Of a stretch of 54,525 nucleotides of DNA, positions 26,525 to 36,669 are shown one piece after another (position 1 is the stretch's first letter; every line of letters starts with the position of its first letter). This DNA is from Candidatus Avispirillum faecium. GTDB taxonomy: Bacteria > Bacillota > Clostridia > Oscillospirales > CAG-272. The notes under the pieces were generated by a model. That model worked only from the letters and a program-made list of their open reading frames with translations. It made no database searches and was not told the DNA's origin. The stretch is from the NCBI GenBank assembly GCA_904396155.1, contig CAJFOI010000002.1, positions 1-54,525 of the forward strand, written 5' to 3'. The translations under genes were made by a program, and so were the position numbers.

Positions 26525-27724
26525 ATGAGAAAATTTCTCCTATGGTTCTTGCTGCTTCTTACTCTTGCCGGCTGCCGCAAAATCGATCCTGCACAGCTAC
26601 CCTCTGCGACCTCTGTACCACAGGATACCAGCCTGGAAGAGACTGCGGACACGGCATCCACCACTGCTCCCCCTTTGGAGACGCCGGCGCCGCAAAGCGT
26701 AACCATCTCCATGGTGGGAGATGTCCTGCTCCATGAGCCAGTGACCGAAAGCGGGCACATGACAGACGGAAGCTGGCAATACGGTCACTTATTTCAAAAT
26801 GTGCAAAAGGAAATCGAAGCGGCCGACGTCGCCATCGTCAACCAGGAAGTGATCCTGGGCGGACGAGCGCTTGGCCTTTCCGGATATCCCAATTTCAACG
26901 GTGCCTTTGAAGTCGGCGACGCCATCGCCGATGCCGGATTTGACGTAGTGCTCCACGCAACCAACCATGCACTGGACAAAAAGGAAGCGGGCGTGAAAAA
27001 TTGCCTGGAATTCTGGAGGGCAAATCATCCCGAAATGGCAGTCCTGGGTATATACGACAGCCCAGAGACCAGAGATGCCGTCTATGTCCGCGAGGTAAAC
27101 GGAATACGAATCGCCATCCTGAATTACACCTATGGCACCAACGGGATGACGCTGCCTGCCGGATCTTCTTACGGCGTAAATATGCTGGAAGAATCCCAGG
27201 TGCGGGCAGACCTTGCCAGTGCCGCGGCACAAGCCGACTTTGTCATCGTTGCACCTCACTGGGGCACGGAATATACGCTGGAACCGGATGCCTCGCAAAA
27301 ACGATGGACCCGGATATTCTACGAATGCGGTGCCGATCTGGTAATCGGCACACATCCGCATGTGATCCAGCCGGTGGAAATAATTACCGGTGAAAAGGGA
27401 GATATGCTGGTCTATTATTCGCTGGGAAACTTTGTCAACGCCACTGCCGAAACCGGCAGCGGCATCGCAAACCGCATGGTGGGCGCCATGGCACAGATCA
27501 CTGTAACGATGGACGATCAAGGGAGCGCATACATCTCCGACTACGGAGTGCTGCCTCTAATCACCCATATTCAAACCGGTCCCGGGCAGATCACAACCTA
27601 TAAGCTGTCGGACTACACCCAGGCCATGGCAGAAGAAAATGAAATTTGCAAAAGTGACCCCAGCTTTTCTCTAAAATACTGTCAGGACCTGTGCCGGAAG
27701 GTGTTCGGCGATCTTTCTTATTGA
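26525..27724 (+). CDS. CapA-family (poly-gamma-glutamate synthesis type) lipoprotein
   Basis: 399 residues. Lipobox LAGC at about residue 17, a Thr/Ser/Pro/Glu-rich spacer, then a metallophosphoesterase-like CapA domain: ISMVGDVLLHEPV, VAIVNQEV, LHATNHALDK, VIVAPHWGTEY, DLVIGTHPHVIQPVE and YSLGNFV. CapA proteins act at the membrane in poly-gamma-glutamate export or as related surface hydrolases. capB/capC ligase genes are absent, so an actual polymer cannot be assumed. RBS AGAGGAG precedes the ATG. The last seven bases overlap the convergent NAD(P)HX repair gene. Confidence 0.88.
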   Translation: MRKFLLWFLLLLTLAGCRKIDPAQLPSATSVPQDTSLEETADTASTTAPPLETPAPQSVTISMVGDVLLHEPVTESGHMTDGSWQYGHLFQNVQKEIEAADVAIVNQEVILGGRALGLSGYPNFNGAFEVGDAIADAGFDVVLHATNHALDKKEAGVKNCLEFWRANHPEMAVLGIYDSPETRDAVYVREVNGIRIAILNYTYGTNGMTLPAGSSYGVNMLEESQVRADLASAAAQADFVIVAPHWGTEYTLEPDASQKRWTRIFYECGADLVIGTHPHVIQPVEIITGEKGDMLVYYSLGNFVNATAETGSGIANRMVGAMAQITVTMDDQGSAYISDYGVLPLITHIQTGPGQITTYKLSDYTQAMAEENEICKSDPSFSLKYCQDLCRKVFGDLSY

Positions 27725-29208
27725 TGCGCATCCTTTAACACGCCGGCAATTCCATCGCACACCTCTGCAGCGAGGGGAGAATACTCCCCATAGGAGTCCT
27801 CCGCCGCTTCCCCTGCCCGGCCGTGCACATACACGCCGATGGAAGCTGCCCCCAGAGGGGACAGGCCACTGCACAGCATACCGGCGATTACCCCGCAGAG
27901 CACGTCGCCGCTGCCTCCCTTGGAGAGAGCGGGGGTCCCGCTCATGTTGACAAAGCACATGCTCCCGTCTGTGATCACCGTGCGGGCAAATTTCAACACG
28001 CAAATGATTCCGTTTTCCCGGGCATACTGCACAGCAAATCCTTGCGGATCCAGGGCAAGCGCCTCGATACTCTGCCCAGTCATTCTGGAAAACTCCCCCG
28101 GGTGCGGCGTTGCGATCACCGGCGCTTCACTGGGGTACACCAGAGAATCCGCCGCGCACACATTCAGTGCGTCCGCATCGCAGATCAGCGGCACCCGTAC
28201 CCTGCGGAAAGTCTCCCGCACCATAATTCTGGCTGCGTTGCTCTGTCCCAGCCCCGGCCCGATCACCACAAAGCTGGCCCTCTCCAGCGCCGCTGTCAGC
28301 GCAGATATATCGGGGATATCTTCCATATATGATGTTACAATTGCTTCGGGCAGGAGGATTTGCAGCGGTTGTCTGTTTTCCTCACAGGTGAAAATTTCCA
28401 CAAGGCCCGCGCCACTTCTGTATGCCGCCTTGGCGCACAAAAACGCCGCGCCGCACATGCCCCGGGATCCGGCGATCACCAAAACTCTCCCAAAGGTGCC
28501 CTTGTTGGCATCTCTTCTCCGCCGGGGAACCAGAGCCAATTCCCGCCTTTCGATCACATAGGGAGGCATCTCCTGTGCCGTGTCAAACAAATCGGTGCCG
28601 ATCCCGATATCTGCGCAGACGACTTTGCCGCTGCATCGTACACCCTGCCCCAGTACATGTCCCATTTTATAGGACGCCATCGACACCGTGACATCGGCAC
28701 GTACCGCCGGCCCCGGCGTCTCTCCCGTATCGGCACATACACCGGAGGGTATGTCCACAGACAGCACCCGTGCCCCGGAACGGTTGATTTTCTGGATCAC
28801 CTCTCCGTACAATCCTTCCGGCGCCCGGGACAGCCCAATGCCAAACAACGCGTCAACGATCAGACCAAATCCCTCCCACTCCGGTTCTGCCACAAAGGGC
28901 ACGCCTGCCTGCCGGGCCTCTGCGTATGCTCTGCCCGTCTCAGGGGTGCATCGGTCCCACTCTCCCGCAAAATACACCTGCACATCTGCCCCCCGCAAAT
29001 GGAGCAGGCGAGCTGCGAGCAAACCGTCACCGCCGTTGTTGCCGCTGCCGCAAACTGTCAAAATCCGCATTTTCTCCCACCCAAGGCGGCAAATCTCCTC
29101 CGCCACAGCGTGTGCCGCACGCTCCATCAGCGTATATGACGGCGTCCCGGCGTCGATCTGCGCCGCATCGCAAGCCCGCATCTGAGTCCCGGTCAGGATT
29201 CGTTTCAT
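27718..29208 (-). CDS. nnr: Bifunctional NAD(P)H-hydrate epimerase / ADP-dependent dehydratase
   Basis: 496 residues, both domains in one chain. The epimerase half (1-210) has MRILTVCGSGNNGGDGLLAA and LIVDALFGIGL with VDIPSGV. The dehydratase half (225-496) has VIGPGLGQS, ATPHPGEFSRMTGQ and the ATP/ADP-binding segment SKGGSGDVLCGVIAGML. It repairs hydrated NADH and NADPH. The start is ATG 29208 (MKRILTGTQM) with GGAGG 7 bases upstream; a much longer frame runs on through the GH94 region, but that part is antisense to a real gene. The stop codon overlaps the capA stop. Confidence 0.93.
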   Translation of the reverse strand: MKRILTGTQMRACDAAQIDAGTPSYTLMERAAHAVAEEICRLGWEKMRILTVCGSGNNGGDGLLAARLLHLRGADVQVYFAGEWDRCTPETGRAYAEARQAGVPFVAEPEWEGFGLIVDALFGIGLSRAPEGLYGEVIQKINRSGARVLSVDIPSGVCADTGETPGPAVRADVTVSMASYKMGHVLGQGVRCSGKVVCADIGIGTDLFDTAQEMPPYVIERRELALVPRRRRDANKGTFGRVLVIAGSRGMCGAAFLCAKAAYRSGAGLVEIFTCEENRQPLQILLPEAIVTSYMEDIPDISALTAALERASFVVIGPGLGQSNAARIMVRETFRRVRVPLICDADALNVCAADSLVYPSEAPVIATPHPGEFSRMTGQSIEALALDPQGFAVQYARENGIICVLKFARTVITDGSMCFVNMSGTPALSKGGSGDVLCGVIAGMLCSGLSPLGAASIGVYVHGRAGEAAEDSYGEYSPLAAEVCDGIAGVLKDAHQ

Positions 29209-29279
29209 TGTATGTCCTCCAAATCTCATCCGCTCTGTCTTCATTTTACAAAATCGGAACAAAAAAATCAAGTACTGCC

Positions 29280-29308
29280 TTGCGGCAGTGTTTTTTCTAT
29301 GATACAAT
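29280..29308 (+). promoter_or_regulatory. Promoter of the GH94 phosphorylase gene
   Basis: TTGCGG (29280-29285), 17-base spacer, TACAAT (29303-29308), 32 bases before the ATG. Confidence 0.55.
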
Positions 29309-29340
29309 AAGGCAAATGATTTTGAAAGGGATCCACAAAT

Positions 29341-31881
29341 ATGACACTCAGACAAAAAATCGAAACCATCCTGTCTCAGATCGAGGAATTGGAAGCCAAT
29401 CCCGCGCCGGATAAAAAGCTTCCCCAAAACACCTACTACCTGAATGATCGGGAGATCGTCTGCTACCCCAGAGAAAATGGGGAATCCCGTTACCCCTATG
29501 ATGCAGACGGCCTTGTGGTGTGGGCTCGTTCCTCCGGCTACATTGAGGCATGTGAGTCTACCTTCAACATTTTTCAAACCATTCACTTTTCCGAAGACCC
29601 GTCTGTAAATTTTTTTGCCGGCATTCCCATGGACAGCGGCGATTTTTATCCCCTCTCTCTGCTGGGCGCCGGCAGACAGCTGTTTGAGCCGCTGGTCGTT
29701 AAGCGTTATGTAGTATACGCTCCCCGCTGTGCGTACTACATCACAGATACGGAGCAAGTCACCTTTGCCATACGACTCCACACAGACAAGAAAAAACATA
29801 TCCATTTCGCCCTTACCGCCATCAATAAGACTAAGGAAACCGTCCCCTTTTATCTGGCCTCCTATCACTATGCCATCCTGAAGTTTGAGGAAACAGAGGC
29901 GTTTTGGGATCGAATGAACAAATTCGGATTTCGTCTGTCGGAAAGCTCCAGTCTGCTGCGTACCGGAGATAACTGTCTCCTCATTAATACCTGTTCTGAC
30001 GGCGGGACTGTGACAGACGCATACTACACTGTGGCAAAATCCGATTTTCTGGGATATAAAGGCAGAGATATGACCAACGCACTCTCCCTTCGCACCGGCA
30101 CTTTCCCAAGGCAAGCCAGAGCAGCCAACACCACAGAAATCCCCGCCGCCTGCGACATGATCCATATGGAACTGGCAGAAGGCGAGATGGTGCGACGGGA
30201 ATATGATCTTTCCTACTATCACAGCATCGACGAGGCAAAATCCCACGCGAAAGACTCCATCGACACAGCTGCCATAGATGATGCCCTCCTTGCATGGGAA
30301 GAGGAAGAATGCCGGGATCTGGACAGCATGAAAATTACCTTCAGGGATTGGAACGGAAAGACTGACCTGCACCCTGCAGTGCTGAACCGCTTTTTACGCA
30401 ATGTACAAAAGCAGACCAGCTTTTGTGCGCTGGGAAAAAATTACGCAGGTCCCCATATCGGCATCCGCGATGTATTCCAGCAACTGGAAGGTTCCCTGAT
30501 CTGGCAGCCGCAGCTGAGCCGGGAAAAAATCGTCGTAGCGCTCAATTATATTCTGGAGGATGGCCGGCCGCCCCGTCAGTTTTCCGTGCCGGCCACGCCG
30601 GATACGCTTCCGGATATGGATATGCGGGAATATATCGATCAGGGAGTGTGGATCATCTCCACCATTTACACATACCTTTCCTATACCGACGACTACTCGA
30701 TTCTGGATGAGGTATGCTCCTACTATGTCGCCCATCCCGAGCACAATTATGTGATGAAAAAGAGCGATATCCAGGACTCCGTGCTGGAACATCTGCTCCG
30801 GATCATGGATTTTCTTGCCCGAAACCTGGATCGGGAATACGGCACAAATTGTCTGCGTGCCCTGTACGGTGACTGGAACGATGCACTGGACGGACTGGGC
30901 AGAACCAAGGATCCAGGCAAAAAATACGGTTCCGGCGTAACGGTCATGGCAACACTGCAGTTTTACCAAAACCTGCAGGAAATGACCAAGATCCTTACCA
31001 AAATCGGGAAGCACGCAGAAAAGATTGAAGAATACAAAAAATACGCGAAACAAATCGAAGCAGGCCTTGCAAAATACGGCATCGACGTCAACGACGCCGG
31101 GCAGCGGCGCATCATCCATGGGTGGGGCGACAAGCTGTCCTATAAACTGGGCTCCTGGAAGGACCCCGACGGAAAAGCGCGCAGGAGCATTACTGCCAAT
31201 TCTTTCTGGGCTATTACCGGCATGATCGAGAAAGATCCGTCCCTGAAAGAAGTAATCATGGATACGCTGGACGCGGTAGATTCCAAATACGGGCTGAAGA
31301 CCTTTGACGTCCCCTTCCCTTATGGAATGCCGGAAGCGGGACGCATCTCCTACATAACCCCCGGCACTTACGAAAATTCCTGCGCGTATGTCCATGCAAG
31401 CACCTTCGGCATTATGGCGCTGTTCTGCCTGGGTGAATCGGAAAAAGCGTGGGCACAGATGGAGAAATCCATGGTGATCACCCATGAAAATTGCACCATG
31501 ACCACCTTTGTCATGCCCAATTCCTACTGCGAAAATCCGGATTTGGAGATCGACGGAGGTTCCATGGGAGACTGGTACACCGGCAGCGGCGCTGTACTCG
31601 TTAAGGAAATGATCCGCTTTGGATTTGGAATTGCCCCCACGCTGGACGGGCTGGTCATCCAAACGCCCGCAAAGATGCCATGCAGCAGCGCGAAAATCGA
31701 AATCGTCGTCAAAGGACATCCTGTTGTCCTCACCTACCAAAATACAGGAGCCGGAAACCGCACATTTACGGTCAACGGAAAAAAGGCAAAGGGCGTGTGG
31801 GATCCGCTGATGCAGATTCCAAAACTTTTTATTCCTGCAGAGCAGCTCACCGATTCCATGCAAATCCAGGTGATTGACTAA
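29341..31881 (+). CDS. GH94 family glycoside phosphorylase
   Basis: 846 residues, cytoplasmic (no signal peptide). The N-terminal beta-sandwich domain extends to about residue 290, followed by an (alpha/alpha)6 barrel. Conserved motifs include KNYAGPHIGIRDVFQQLEGS, LYGDWNDALDGLG (GDWND at 510-514, the acid-catalyst region) and GRISYITPGTYENSCAYVH. GH94 enzymes split cellobiose, cellodextrin, laminaribiose or chitobiose with phosphate. The exact substrate cannot be decided here. There is no transporter or regulator nearby. The gene has its own promoter and a very strong terminator. Confidence 0.9.
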   Translation: MTLRQKIETILSQIEELEANPAPDKKLPQNTYYLNDREIVCYPRENGESRYPYDADGLVVWARSSGYIEACESTFNIFQTIHFSEDPSVNFFAGIPMDSGDFYPLSLLGAGRQLFEPLVVKRYVVYAPRCAYYITDTEQVTFAIRLHTDKKKHIHFALTAINKTKETVPFYLASYHYAILKFEETEAFWDRMNKFGFRLSESSSLLRTGDNCLLINTCSDGGTVTDAYYTVAKSDFLGYKGRDMTNALSLRTGTFPRQARAANTTEIPAACDMIHMELAEGEMVRREYDLSYYHSIDEAKSHAKDSIDTAAIDDALLAWEEEECRDLDSMKITFRDWNGKTDLHPAVLNRFLRNVQKQTSFCALGKNYAGPHIGIRDVFQQLEGSLIWQPQLSREKIVVALNYILEDGRPPRQFSVPATPDTLPDMDMREYIDQGVWIISTIYTYLSYTDDYSILDEVCSYYVAHPEHNYVMKKSDIQDSVLEHLLRIMDFLARNLDREYGTNCLRALYGDWNDALDGLGRTKDPGKKYGSGVTVMATLQFYQNLQEMTKILTKIGKHAEKIEEYKKYAKQIEAGLAKYGIDVNDAGQRRIIHGWGDKLSYKLGSWKDPDGKARRSITANSFWAITGMIEKDPSLKEVIMDTLDAVDSKYGLKTFDVPFPYGMPEAGRISYITPGTYENSCAYVHASTFGIMALFCLGESEKAWAQMEKSMVITHENCTMTTFVMPNSYCENPDLEIDGGSMGDWYTGSGAVLVKEMIRFGFGIAPTLDGLVIQTPAKMPCSSAKIEIVVKGHPVVLTYQNTGAGNRTFTVNGKKAKGVWDPLMQIPKLFIPAEQLTDSMQIQVID

Positions 31882-31882
31882 G

Positions 31883-31920
31883 AAAAAAGACCTGTTGGAA
31901 ATTTCCAACAGGTCTTTTTT
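31883..31920. terminator. Bidirectional terminator after the GH94 gene
   Basis: A 38-base perfect palindrome: AAAAAAGACCTGTTGGAAA directly followed by its exact complement. It lies between the convergent GH94 and aldo/keto reductase genes. Confidence 0.93.
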
Positions 31921-31935
31921 GATCGATTTTCCCTT

Positions 31936-33051
31936 TCACACCTCAAAAGTATCCGCAACCTTTCGCAGCCACTGAATTACCGGCAAATGCTGAGGACACT
32001 GTGCCTCACACTGGCCGCACGCAATACACGCGGAAGCCTTGCTGTGATGCTTTGCATAATTCTCATAATACCCCCGCTGCAGAGAAAATCCTTTTCGCGT
32101 AGACTGCATTTCCGCGTTATAGAGAGAAAAATAGGTGGGAATCGGAATGCCTGCCGGACATCCCGTGGTACAATAATTGCATCCGGTGCAGGAAATCGCA
32201 ATGGATTCTTCCAACAACTGCACCGCCTGGACAATGACCCTGCGTTCCGCTTCGTCCAACGGCTGAAAATCCTCCATATACCCTACGTTGTCTGTCAGTT
32301 GTTCCATATTGCTCATACCGCTGAGCACAGTCACCACTCCGTCCAAACTGGCGGCAAACCGGATCGCCCAGGAGGGGACAGATCGATCCGGAGCCGCTCG
32401 CAAAAACAGCCGCTCTACCTCCGCCGGCACATGGGCAAGGGCCCCGCCCTTTACCGGTTCCATCACAATCACATCTTTCCCATGACGGCGGGCGACCTCA
32501 TAGCACTTGCGAGACTGAATTCCCCCATTGTCCCAGTCCAGATAATTGATTTGCAGCTGCACCATGTCTACATAGGGATGCTCCGTCAGAATCCGATCCA
32601 AAAGCTGGGGGCCATCGTGATAGGAAAATCCGATTTTGCGCACCTGACCCGCCTGTTTTTTCTGCCGAATAAAGTCAAAGGCACCCAATCGCTGGGCAAT
32701 CTCGTAATGCGTGGTGTTCAGATTGTGCAGCAGATATCCGTCAAAATAGCGTACGCCGCACTTCTCCAACTGCTCCTGAAAGATTCGCTCCAAATCTTCC
32801 TTCTCTTTCAGGCGCATGGTAGGCATTTTGGTAGTGAGAAAGAAACGATCCCTGGGATAACGGGAAGTGAGCGCCTGCCGGATAATCTTTTCACTGACAA
32901 ACCCATGATACATATACGCGGTATCAAAATAGGTAAATCCCCGCTCCAAAAACAGATCCACCATTTGCATGACCTGCGGGATATCCACACTTGTGGGGTC
33001 CTCCGCATCCACAAGCGGCAGGCGCATAAAACCAAAACCGAGCTTTTTCAT
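31936..33051 (-). CDS. Aldo/keto reductase with C-terminal [4Fe-4S] ferredoxin domain
   Basis: 371 residues. TIM-barrel part: [27 protein letters not shown] (catalytic Asp/Tyr), [20 protein letters not shown] and [15 protein letters not shown]-terminal cluster motifs: [19 protein letters not shown] and [18 protein letters not shown]. Family members with this fusion are common in anaerobes; the substrate is unknown. The ATG at 33051 has GGAGG 5 bases upstream. The dockerin-bearing esterase gene lies 64 bases upstream on the same strand, so cotranscription is possible. Confidence 0.9.
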   Translation of the reverse strand: MKKLGFGFMRLPLVDAEDPTSVDIPQVMQMVDLFLERGFTYFDTAYMYHGFVSEKIIRQALTSRYPRDRFFLTTKMPTMRLKEKEDLERIFQEQLEKCGVRYFDGYLLHNLNTTHYEIAQRLGAFDFIRQKKQAGQVRKIGFSYHDGPQLLDRILTEHPYVDMVQLQINYLDWDNGGIQSRKCYEVARRHGKDVIVMEPVKGGALAHVPAEVERLFLRAAPDRSVPSWAIRFAASLDGVVTVLSGMSNMEQLTDNVGYMEDFQPLDEAERRVIVQAVQLLEESIAISCTGCNYCTTGCPAGIPIPTYFSLYNAEMQSTRKGFSLQRGYYENYAKHHSKASACIACGQCEAQCPQHLPVIQWLRKVADTFEV

Positions 33052-33115
33052 ATTGCCTCCAGAATCCAAATTTTGAAGTAAGGCGTCGTATAGATTTTTT
33101 AGCAAAAAGTTCGCG

Positions 33116-35122
33116 TCAATCTTCTAAGGCAAGCTTTCCTGCCATATACAGACGAATCGCAGCTACGTCCCGAATGGTGATTCGACTGTCCCCATTCACA
33201 TCTCCCGCTTTCTGCTGTTCCTCTGTGAGTGAAAGGGCTCCCGCCATATACTGGCGGATTGCAGCCACATCCCGAATGGTAACTCTGCCATCCAGTGTCA
33301 CATCGCCCGGCCTGCCAGGTACCCCAGGCTCCGGTTCTTCTCCCGGATCTTCCTCCGCAGGCACATAGGCGTCAATTCCGCCGGGAACGATCGTCTCCAG
33401 GCAAACCTGGGCATAGAGGCGTGCCATGAAATCGTTGGGATGACACATGTTGTCGCCACTGAAATCCAGATAGTCCTTGTATTCCAGCATAGACGCCTGG
33501 AGACTGGTCACATCCGCGCAGACCACGCCGTCATATGCCTCCTCCAGCTCCAGCAGTGCATCCCGGCACGCGTCAAAGTAAGACTGATAGTGACAGTAGG
33601 GGTTTGCGTAGAAGGACGAAACCAGCACGAATTCACAGTCCGGATACTGGGCACGCACCTGCAAAATCATCTCTTCGATGGCGCTTTTGTATTCCGACCG
33701 CACCCGTTCCAGACTGCCGCCGGAGTCCTGACTTTCATTCATGCAGTCATTCATTCCAAAGGCAATAAACACAAGATCCGGCGCATACTGAATCACGCCG
33801 CTTCCCAGCTCGGACACCATACCGGAAGCAGAGCTGCCCCCTACGGAGGAATAATAATCGGAAATATTGGTGCATCCGTAAGACTCCTTCAGCTTGCGGA
33901 TAATCTGTTCATTCCAGTACTCCGCATACGGGTAAATGTCCCTGTAGGAGGACGAATTGGCCCCGCCGGTGATACTGTCTCCGAAAAACACCACATTCAT
34001 TTGGTCGTTGTTTTCGATCTTCTCCTTTGTGCCGGGAAGTGCGTCTGCCTTGTTCTCCGGGACCCATCCCTGCCAGGTGTCGCTGTGGGTATAGGTCACG
34101 TTTAAGTACCCCGCAAAAAACTCCGAGCTCTGGCCCCAGTACTCCCATTTGCCGTCCCCCGCAGCAGTGCGGTTATAATATCTGTCCCAGCCGTAATTGT
34201 TGGGATTGGACTGGGGATGTATGTACTCGTAATCTACGGTTGGAATGGCTCCACCAGGAAGAAGCGTCAGCTGATTTCCTTCCACCACATAGTCTATACC
34301 TTCCCGGTAAAGGTGACTGAAAGTGGCGTCGTATACAGACTTCACCTCGTCCGGTGTATACATCAACGTATAGGTAGTGCTGCCGTCCTGCCCCTGAATG
34401 GGATAGACTGCCTCGTTGTAAATGATGTTCCCTTCCCATACCGGAGAGGTGTATTTCTGGACATCATAGCGGTTGCAGATATAATCCGACAGCGCTTCGC
34501 CCGCAGGCGTGCCAGCCTTCTGAAGACGATCTGCACGCACGCTCTCGGCCTGGGTACTGTCCTTACACAAAACGATGGAGTCGATATACATGGTGTCTCC
34601 GTAGGCCCCCTGAGTGAAAGGATCGATCCGGATGCTGTGTATGTCTCCCGTCCACCAGGAAATGGCTGTCAGATCCATCTCCTGCACTGTATATGTATCC
34701 CCTTCCGCAGGAGCAAACAGAACGGAACAGCCGGCAGTGGGTCCCGCGATCTCACCGGCACTGAGGAACACCTCCGTACTGGCTGCATACTGGGAATTGG
34801 TGTCCGGGCAACGGTAAGTGATCAAAAGAGAAGCATAATCCGCTGCCCCAAGAGGCACATCTAAAAGCGAAAGATCCAGAACAAAATAGGGATCCGGATC
34901 CGAGTCGTGAGCGCTTACCACTGTGCGCAGTGCGTTCTCAAAAGGATCGTAAATGACATTCAGATTGTTGGTTTTTGAGATGTACGAAAGCATCTCTTCG
35001 CTGTCAAAAACAAATCCTCCCGTCTGAGGCGTGTAGTCCAGCGCTGTTATTCCAAAACTGAAAAGTGAAAACAACAGCGTCAGAGCAAGAACAAGACTGA
35101 CACATTTGATAGTTTTTTTCAT
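33116..35122 (-). CDS. Secreted SGNH/GDSL esterase with C-terminal type I dockerin
   Basis: 668 residues. Signal peptide ([20 protein letters not shown]). A beta-sandwich carbohydrate-binding-like region covers about 30-190, and a second module follows ([20 protein letters not shown]). The SGNH hydrolase has nucleophile S383 in FFGDSITGG, glycine block [10 protein letters not shown], the FGMNDC asparagine and the DNMCHPND acid/base end (H561). The last 65 residues form a dockerin: two 23-residue repeats, [20 protein letters not shown] and [20 protein letters not shown]. The first repeat has Thr where the calcium-binding Asn/Asp is usual. It would deacylate a plant or host glycan while bound to a cohesin. 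RBS GGAGG is 5 bases before the ATG at 35122. Confidence 0.9.
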   Translation of the reverse strand: MKKTIKCVSLVLALTLLFSLFSFGITALDYTPQTGGFVFDSEEMLSYISKTNNLNVIYDPFENALRTVVSAHDSDPDPYFVLDLSLLDVPLGAADYASLLITYRCPDTNSQYAASTEVFLSAGEIAGPTAGCSVLFAPAEGDTYTVQEMDLTAISWWTGDIHSIRIDPFTQGAYGDTMYIDSIVLCKDSTQAESVRADRLQKAGTPAGEALSDYICNRYDVQKYTSPVWEGNIIYNEAVYPIQGQDGSTTYTLMYTPDEVKSVYDATFSHLYREGIDYVVEGNQLTLLPGGAIPTVDYEYIHPQSNPNNYGWDRYYNRTAAGDGKWEYWGQSSEFFAGYLNVTYTHSDTWQGWVPENKADALPGTKEKIENNDQMNVVFFGDSITGGANSSSYRDIYPYAEYWNEQIIRKLKESYGCTNISDYYSSVGGSSASGMVSELGSGVIQYAPDLVFIAFGMNDCMNESQDSGGSLERVRSEYKSAIEEMILQVRAQYPDCEFVLVSSFYANPYCHYQSYFDACRDALLELEEAYDGVVCADVTSLQASMLEYKDYLDFSGDNMCHPNDFMARLYAQVCLETIVPGGIDAYVPAEEDPGEEPEPGVPGRPGDVTLDGRVTIRDVAAIRQYMAGALSLTEEQQKAGDVNGDSRITIRDVAAIRLYMAGKLALED

Positions 35123-35229
35123 TTTTTCCTCCGCCAATTGTATATTATATATGAAAATTATACTATATTTTCCAATACAAGTCAAGGCATAAATGTACGA
35201 ATAACAAAAGTCCCAGTAAGAAAAAAGCC

Positions 35230-35258
35230 TTTACAACGCCTGTATTTTGTGCTAAAAT
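35230..35258 (+). promoter_or_regulatory. Promoter of argF
   Basis: TTTACA (35230-35235), 17-base spacer, TAAAAT (35253-35258). Two ARG-box-like sites follow immediately downstream, so a bound repressor would block transcription. Confidence 0.6.
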
Positions 35259-35269
35259 AAAAATGCGTT

Positions 35270-35306
35270 TTGAATAAAAGCGAACAGGATTTGTATATTT
35301 ATTCAA
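35270..35306 (+). promoter_or_regulatory. Tandem ARG boxes (ArgR/AhrC operator) in the argF leader
   Basis: TTGTATATTTATTCAA (35291-35306) matches the ArgR half-operator pattern NTGNATWWWWATNCAN at every fixed position. TTGAATAAAAGCGAAC (35270-35285) matches all but three. The centres are 21 bp apart, the spacing of paired ARG boxes in well-studied arginine operons. Both lie between the likely start of transcription and the ribosome site. Confidence 0.6.
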
Positions 35307-35319
35307 AGAAGGAGACACC

Positions 35320-36315
35320 ATGCAGTTTGTCGGAAAACATTTTCTGAAACTACTCGATTTCACACCTGCTGAAATCGATCATTTGCTGCGCCTGGCGGCG
35401 GAGCTCAAGGCCGAAAAAAAAGCCGGAAAAATCCATGAATGCCTGCGGGGAAAAAATATCGCGCTGATTTTTGAAAAAACCAGCACCCGTACCAGATGCA
35501 GCTTTGAGGTCGCCGCACACGACCTGGGAATGCATGTCACATATCTGGATCCTTCCGCCTCTCAAATCGGGAAAAAAGAAAGCATCGCAGACACGGCGCG
35601 GGTACTGGGCCGGATGTTTGACGGTATCGAATACCGAGGCCACGGACAGGAAATTGTAGAAGCTCTGGCAAAATACGCAGGCGTTCCCGTGTGGAACGGC
35701 CTGACCAATGAATTCCATCCCACACAGATTCTGGCTGATTTTCTCACGATCCGGGAGCATTTCGGCCGTCTGGCCGGCATCAAGCTGGTATATATGGGGG
35801 ACGCACGCTACAATATGGGCAATTCCCTCATGGTGGGCTGTGCAAAAATGGGATTGGATCTCACCCTCTGCGCACCGGAGAAATATTATCCGGATCCCAC
35901 GCTTGCAGCACAATGTAAAAAGATCGCTGCAGAAACAGGCGCCCGCATTTGTTTTTCCAGCGATCCTATGGAAGCATCCAAAGGGGCGGATGTCCTGTAC
36001 ACGGACGTATGGGTATCCATGGGTGAACCTGCGGAAATTTGGGAAGAGCGCATCCAAGACCTTGCGCCCTATCAAATCAACGAAGCACTGATGGAAAACG
36101 CCGGGAAACAGTGCCGTTTTATGCACTGTCTGCCTGCATTCCATGATCATGAAACCGTAGTAGGGCGAGAAATGGGCCTGCGTTTTTCCAGAGACGCCAT
36201 GGAAGTGACTGACGGAGTATTTGAAGGACCCCAGTCCATCGTCTTCGACGAGGCAGAAAACCGAATGCATACCATCAAAGCCGTACTGGCCGCAACACTC
36301 GGGGGACGGACATAA
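35320..36315 (+). CDS. argF: Ornithine carbamoyltransferase
   Basis: 331 residues, full length. The carbamoyl-phosphate site STRTR is at 55-59 ([15 protein letters not shown]); [10 protein letters not shown] is the second phosphate block, and HCLPAFHD the ornithine-site loop with the conserved cysteine. [15 protein letters not shown] is also typical. It makes citrulline from ornithine and carbamoyl phosphate. The gene stands alone, with no arc genes, and the ARG boxes in front point to a biosynthetic, arginine-repressed role. Repeat array B follows directly. Confidence 0.95.
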   Translation: MQFVGKHFLKLLDFTPAEIDHLLRLAAELKAEKKAGKIHECLRGKNIALIFEKTSTRTRCSFEVAAHDLGMHVTYLDPSASQIGKKESIADTARVLGRMFDGIEYRGHGQEIVEALAKYAGVPVWNGLTNEFHPTQILADFLTIREHFGRLAGIKLVYMGDARYNMGNSLMVGCAKMGLDLTLCAPEKYYPDPTLAAQCKKIAAETGARICFSSDPMEASKGADVLYTDVWVSMGEPAEIWEERIQDLAPYQINEALMENAGKQCRFMHCLPAFHDHETVVGREMGLRFSRDAMEVTDGVFEGPQSIVFDEAENRMHTIKAVLAATLGGRT

Positions 36316-36322
36316 AGAAAAG

Positions 36323-36528
36323 CTCTCCATGGAAGTTGCTCTGCAACATCTGGAGTGGTGGCTTACTATAGATAAGAAGAAAAGCGAAAACAATCCCCCG
36401 GCTCCACATATGTGGAGCCCGCCCCCTTTACACAAGGGGGCCTTTTCTTGTTTAAGCCTCCCCTGTGGTGCAGCTCCGTAGGAGATGCTGGGGTGGTAGC
36501 TCGCCGCAGGCAAATCGGAGGGGTTGTC
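36323..36528. repeat. Palindromic repeat array B (three elements)
   Basis: The gap 36316-36669 holds a truncated element (36323-36365), a complete C-rich element (36389-36447, AATCCCCCGGCTCC ... AAGGGGGCCTTTT with inner palindrome GGCTCCACATATGTGGAGCC), and a third (36454-36528, GCCTCCCC ... GGAGGGGTTG). They are in the opposite orientation to array A. The rest of the gap holds only the promoter of the next gene. Confidence 0.85.
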
Positions 36529-36610
36529 AAACCTCTCCTTCGTTCCTCTGCTGCATAAAGTCTGCCTTCACAAAAATTCTAATTAAATTGTATAAATATT
36601 ATCAAACATA

Positions 36611-36639
36611 TTGACGAATTTTGTCAAATATGCTATTAT
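36611..36639 (+). promoter_or_regulatory. Promoter of the ABC exporter pair with embedded inverted repeat
   Basis: TTGACG (36611-36616), 17-base spacer, TATTAT (36634-36639). TTGAC (36611-36615) and GTCAA (36623-36627) form an inverted repeat over the -35 box and spacer, a plausible repressor site. Confidence 0.6.
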
Positions 36640-36669
36640 TAACATATCGTTCAAAAAGAATACACATTT

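Noticed and set aside
29209-30372. In-frame extension of the NAD(P)HX repair gene on the minus strand, giving an apparent protein of 884 residues
   Set aside because: The added part is antisense to the GH94 phosphorylase, shows no family similarity, and a good ribosome site marks the ATG at 29208.
30394-31908. Long minus-strand frame (504 codons) inside the GH94 gene
   Set aside because: It is the complement of a clearly conserved enzyme; its His/Gly/Cys-rich composition is typical of an antisense shadow and it has no ribosome site.
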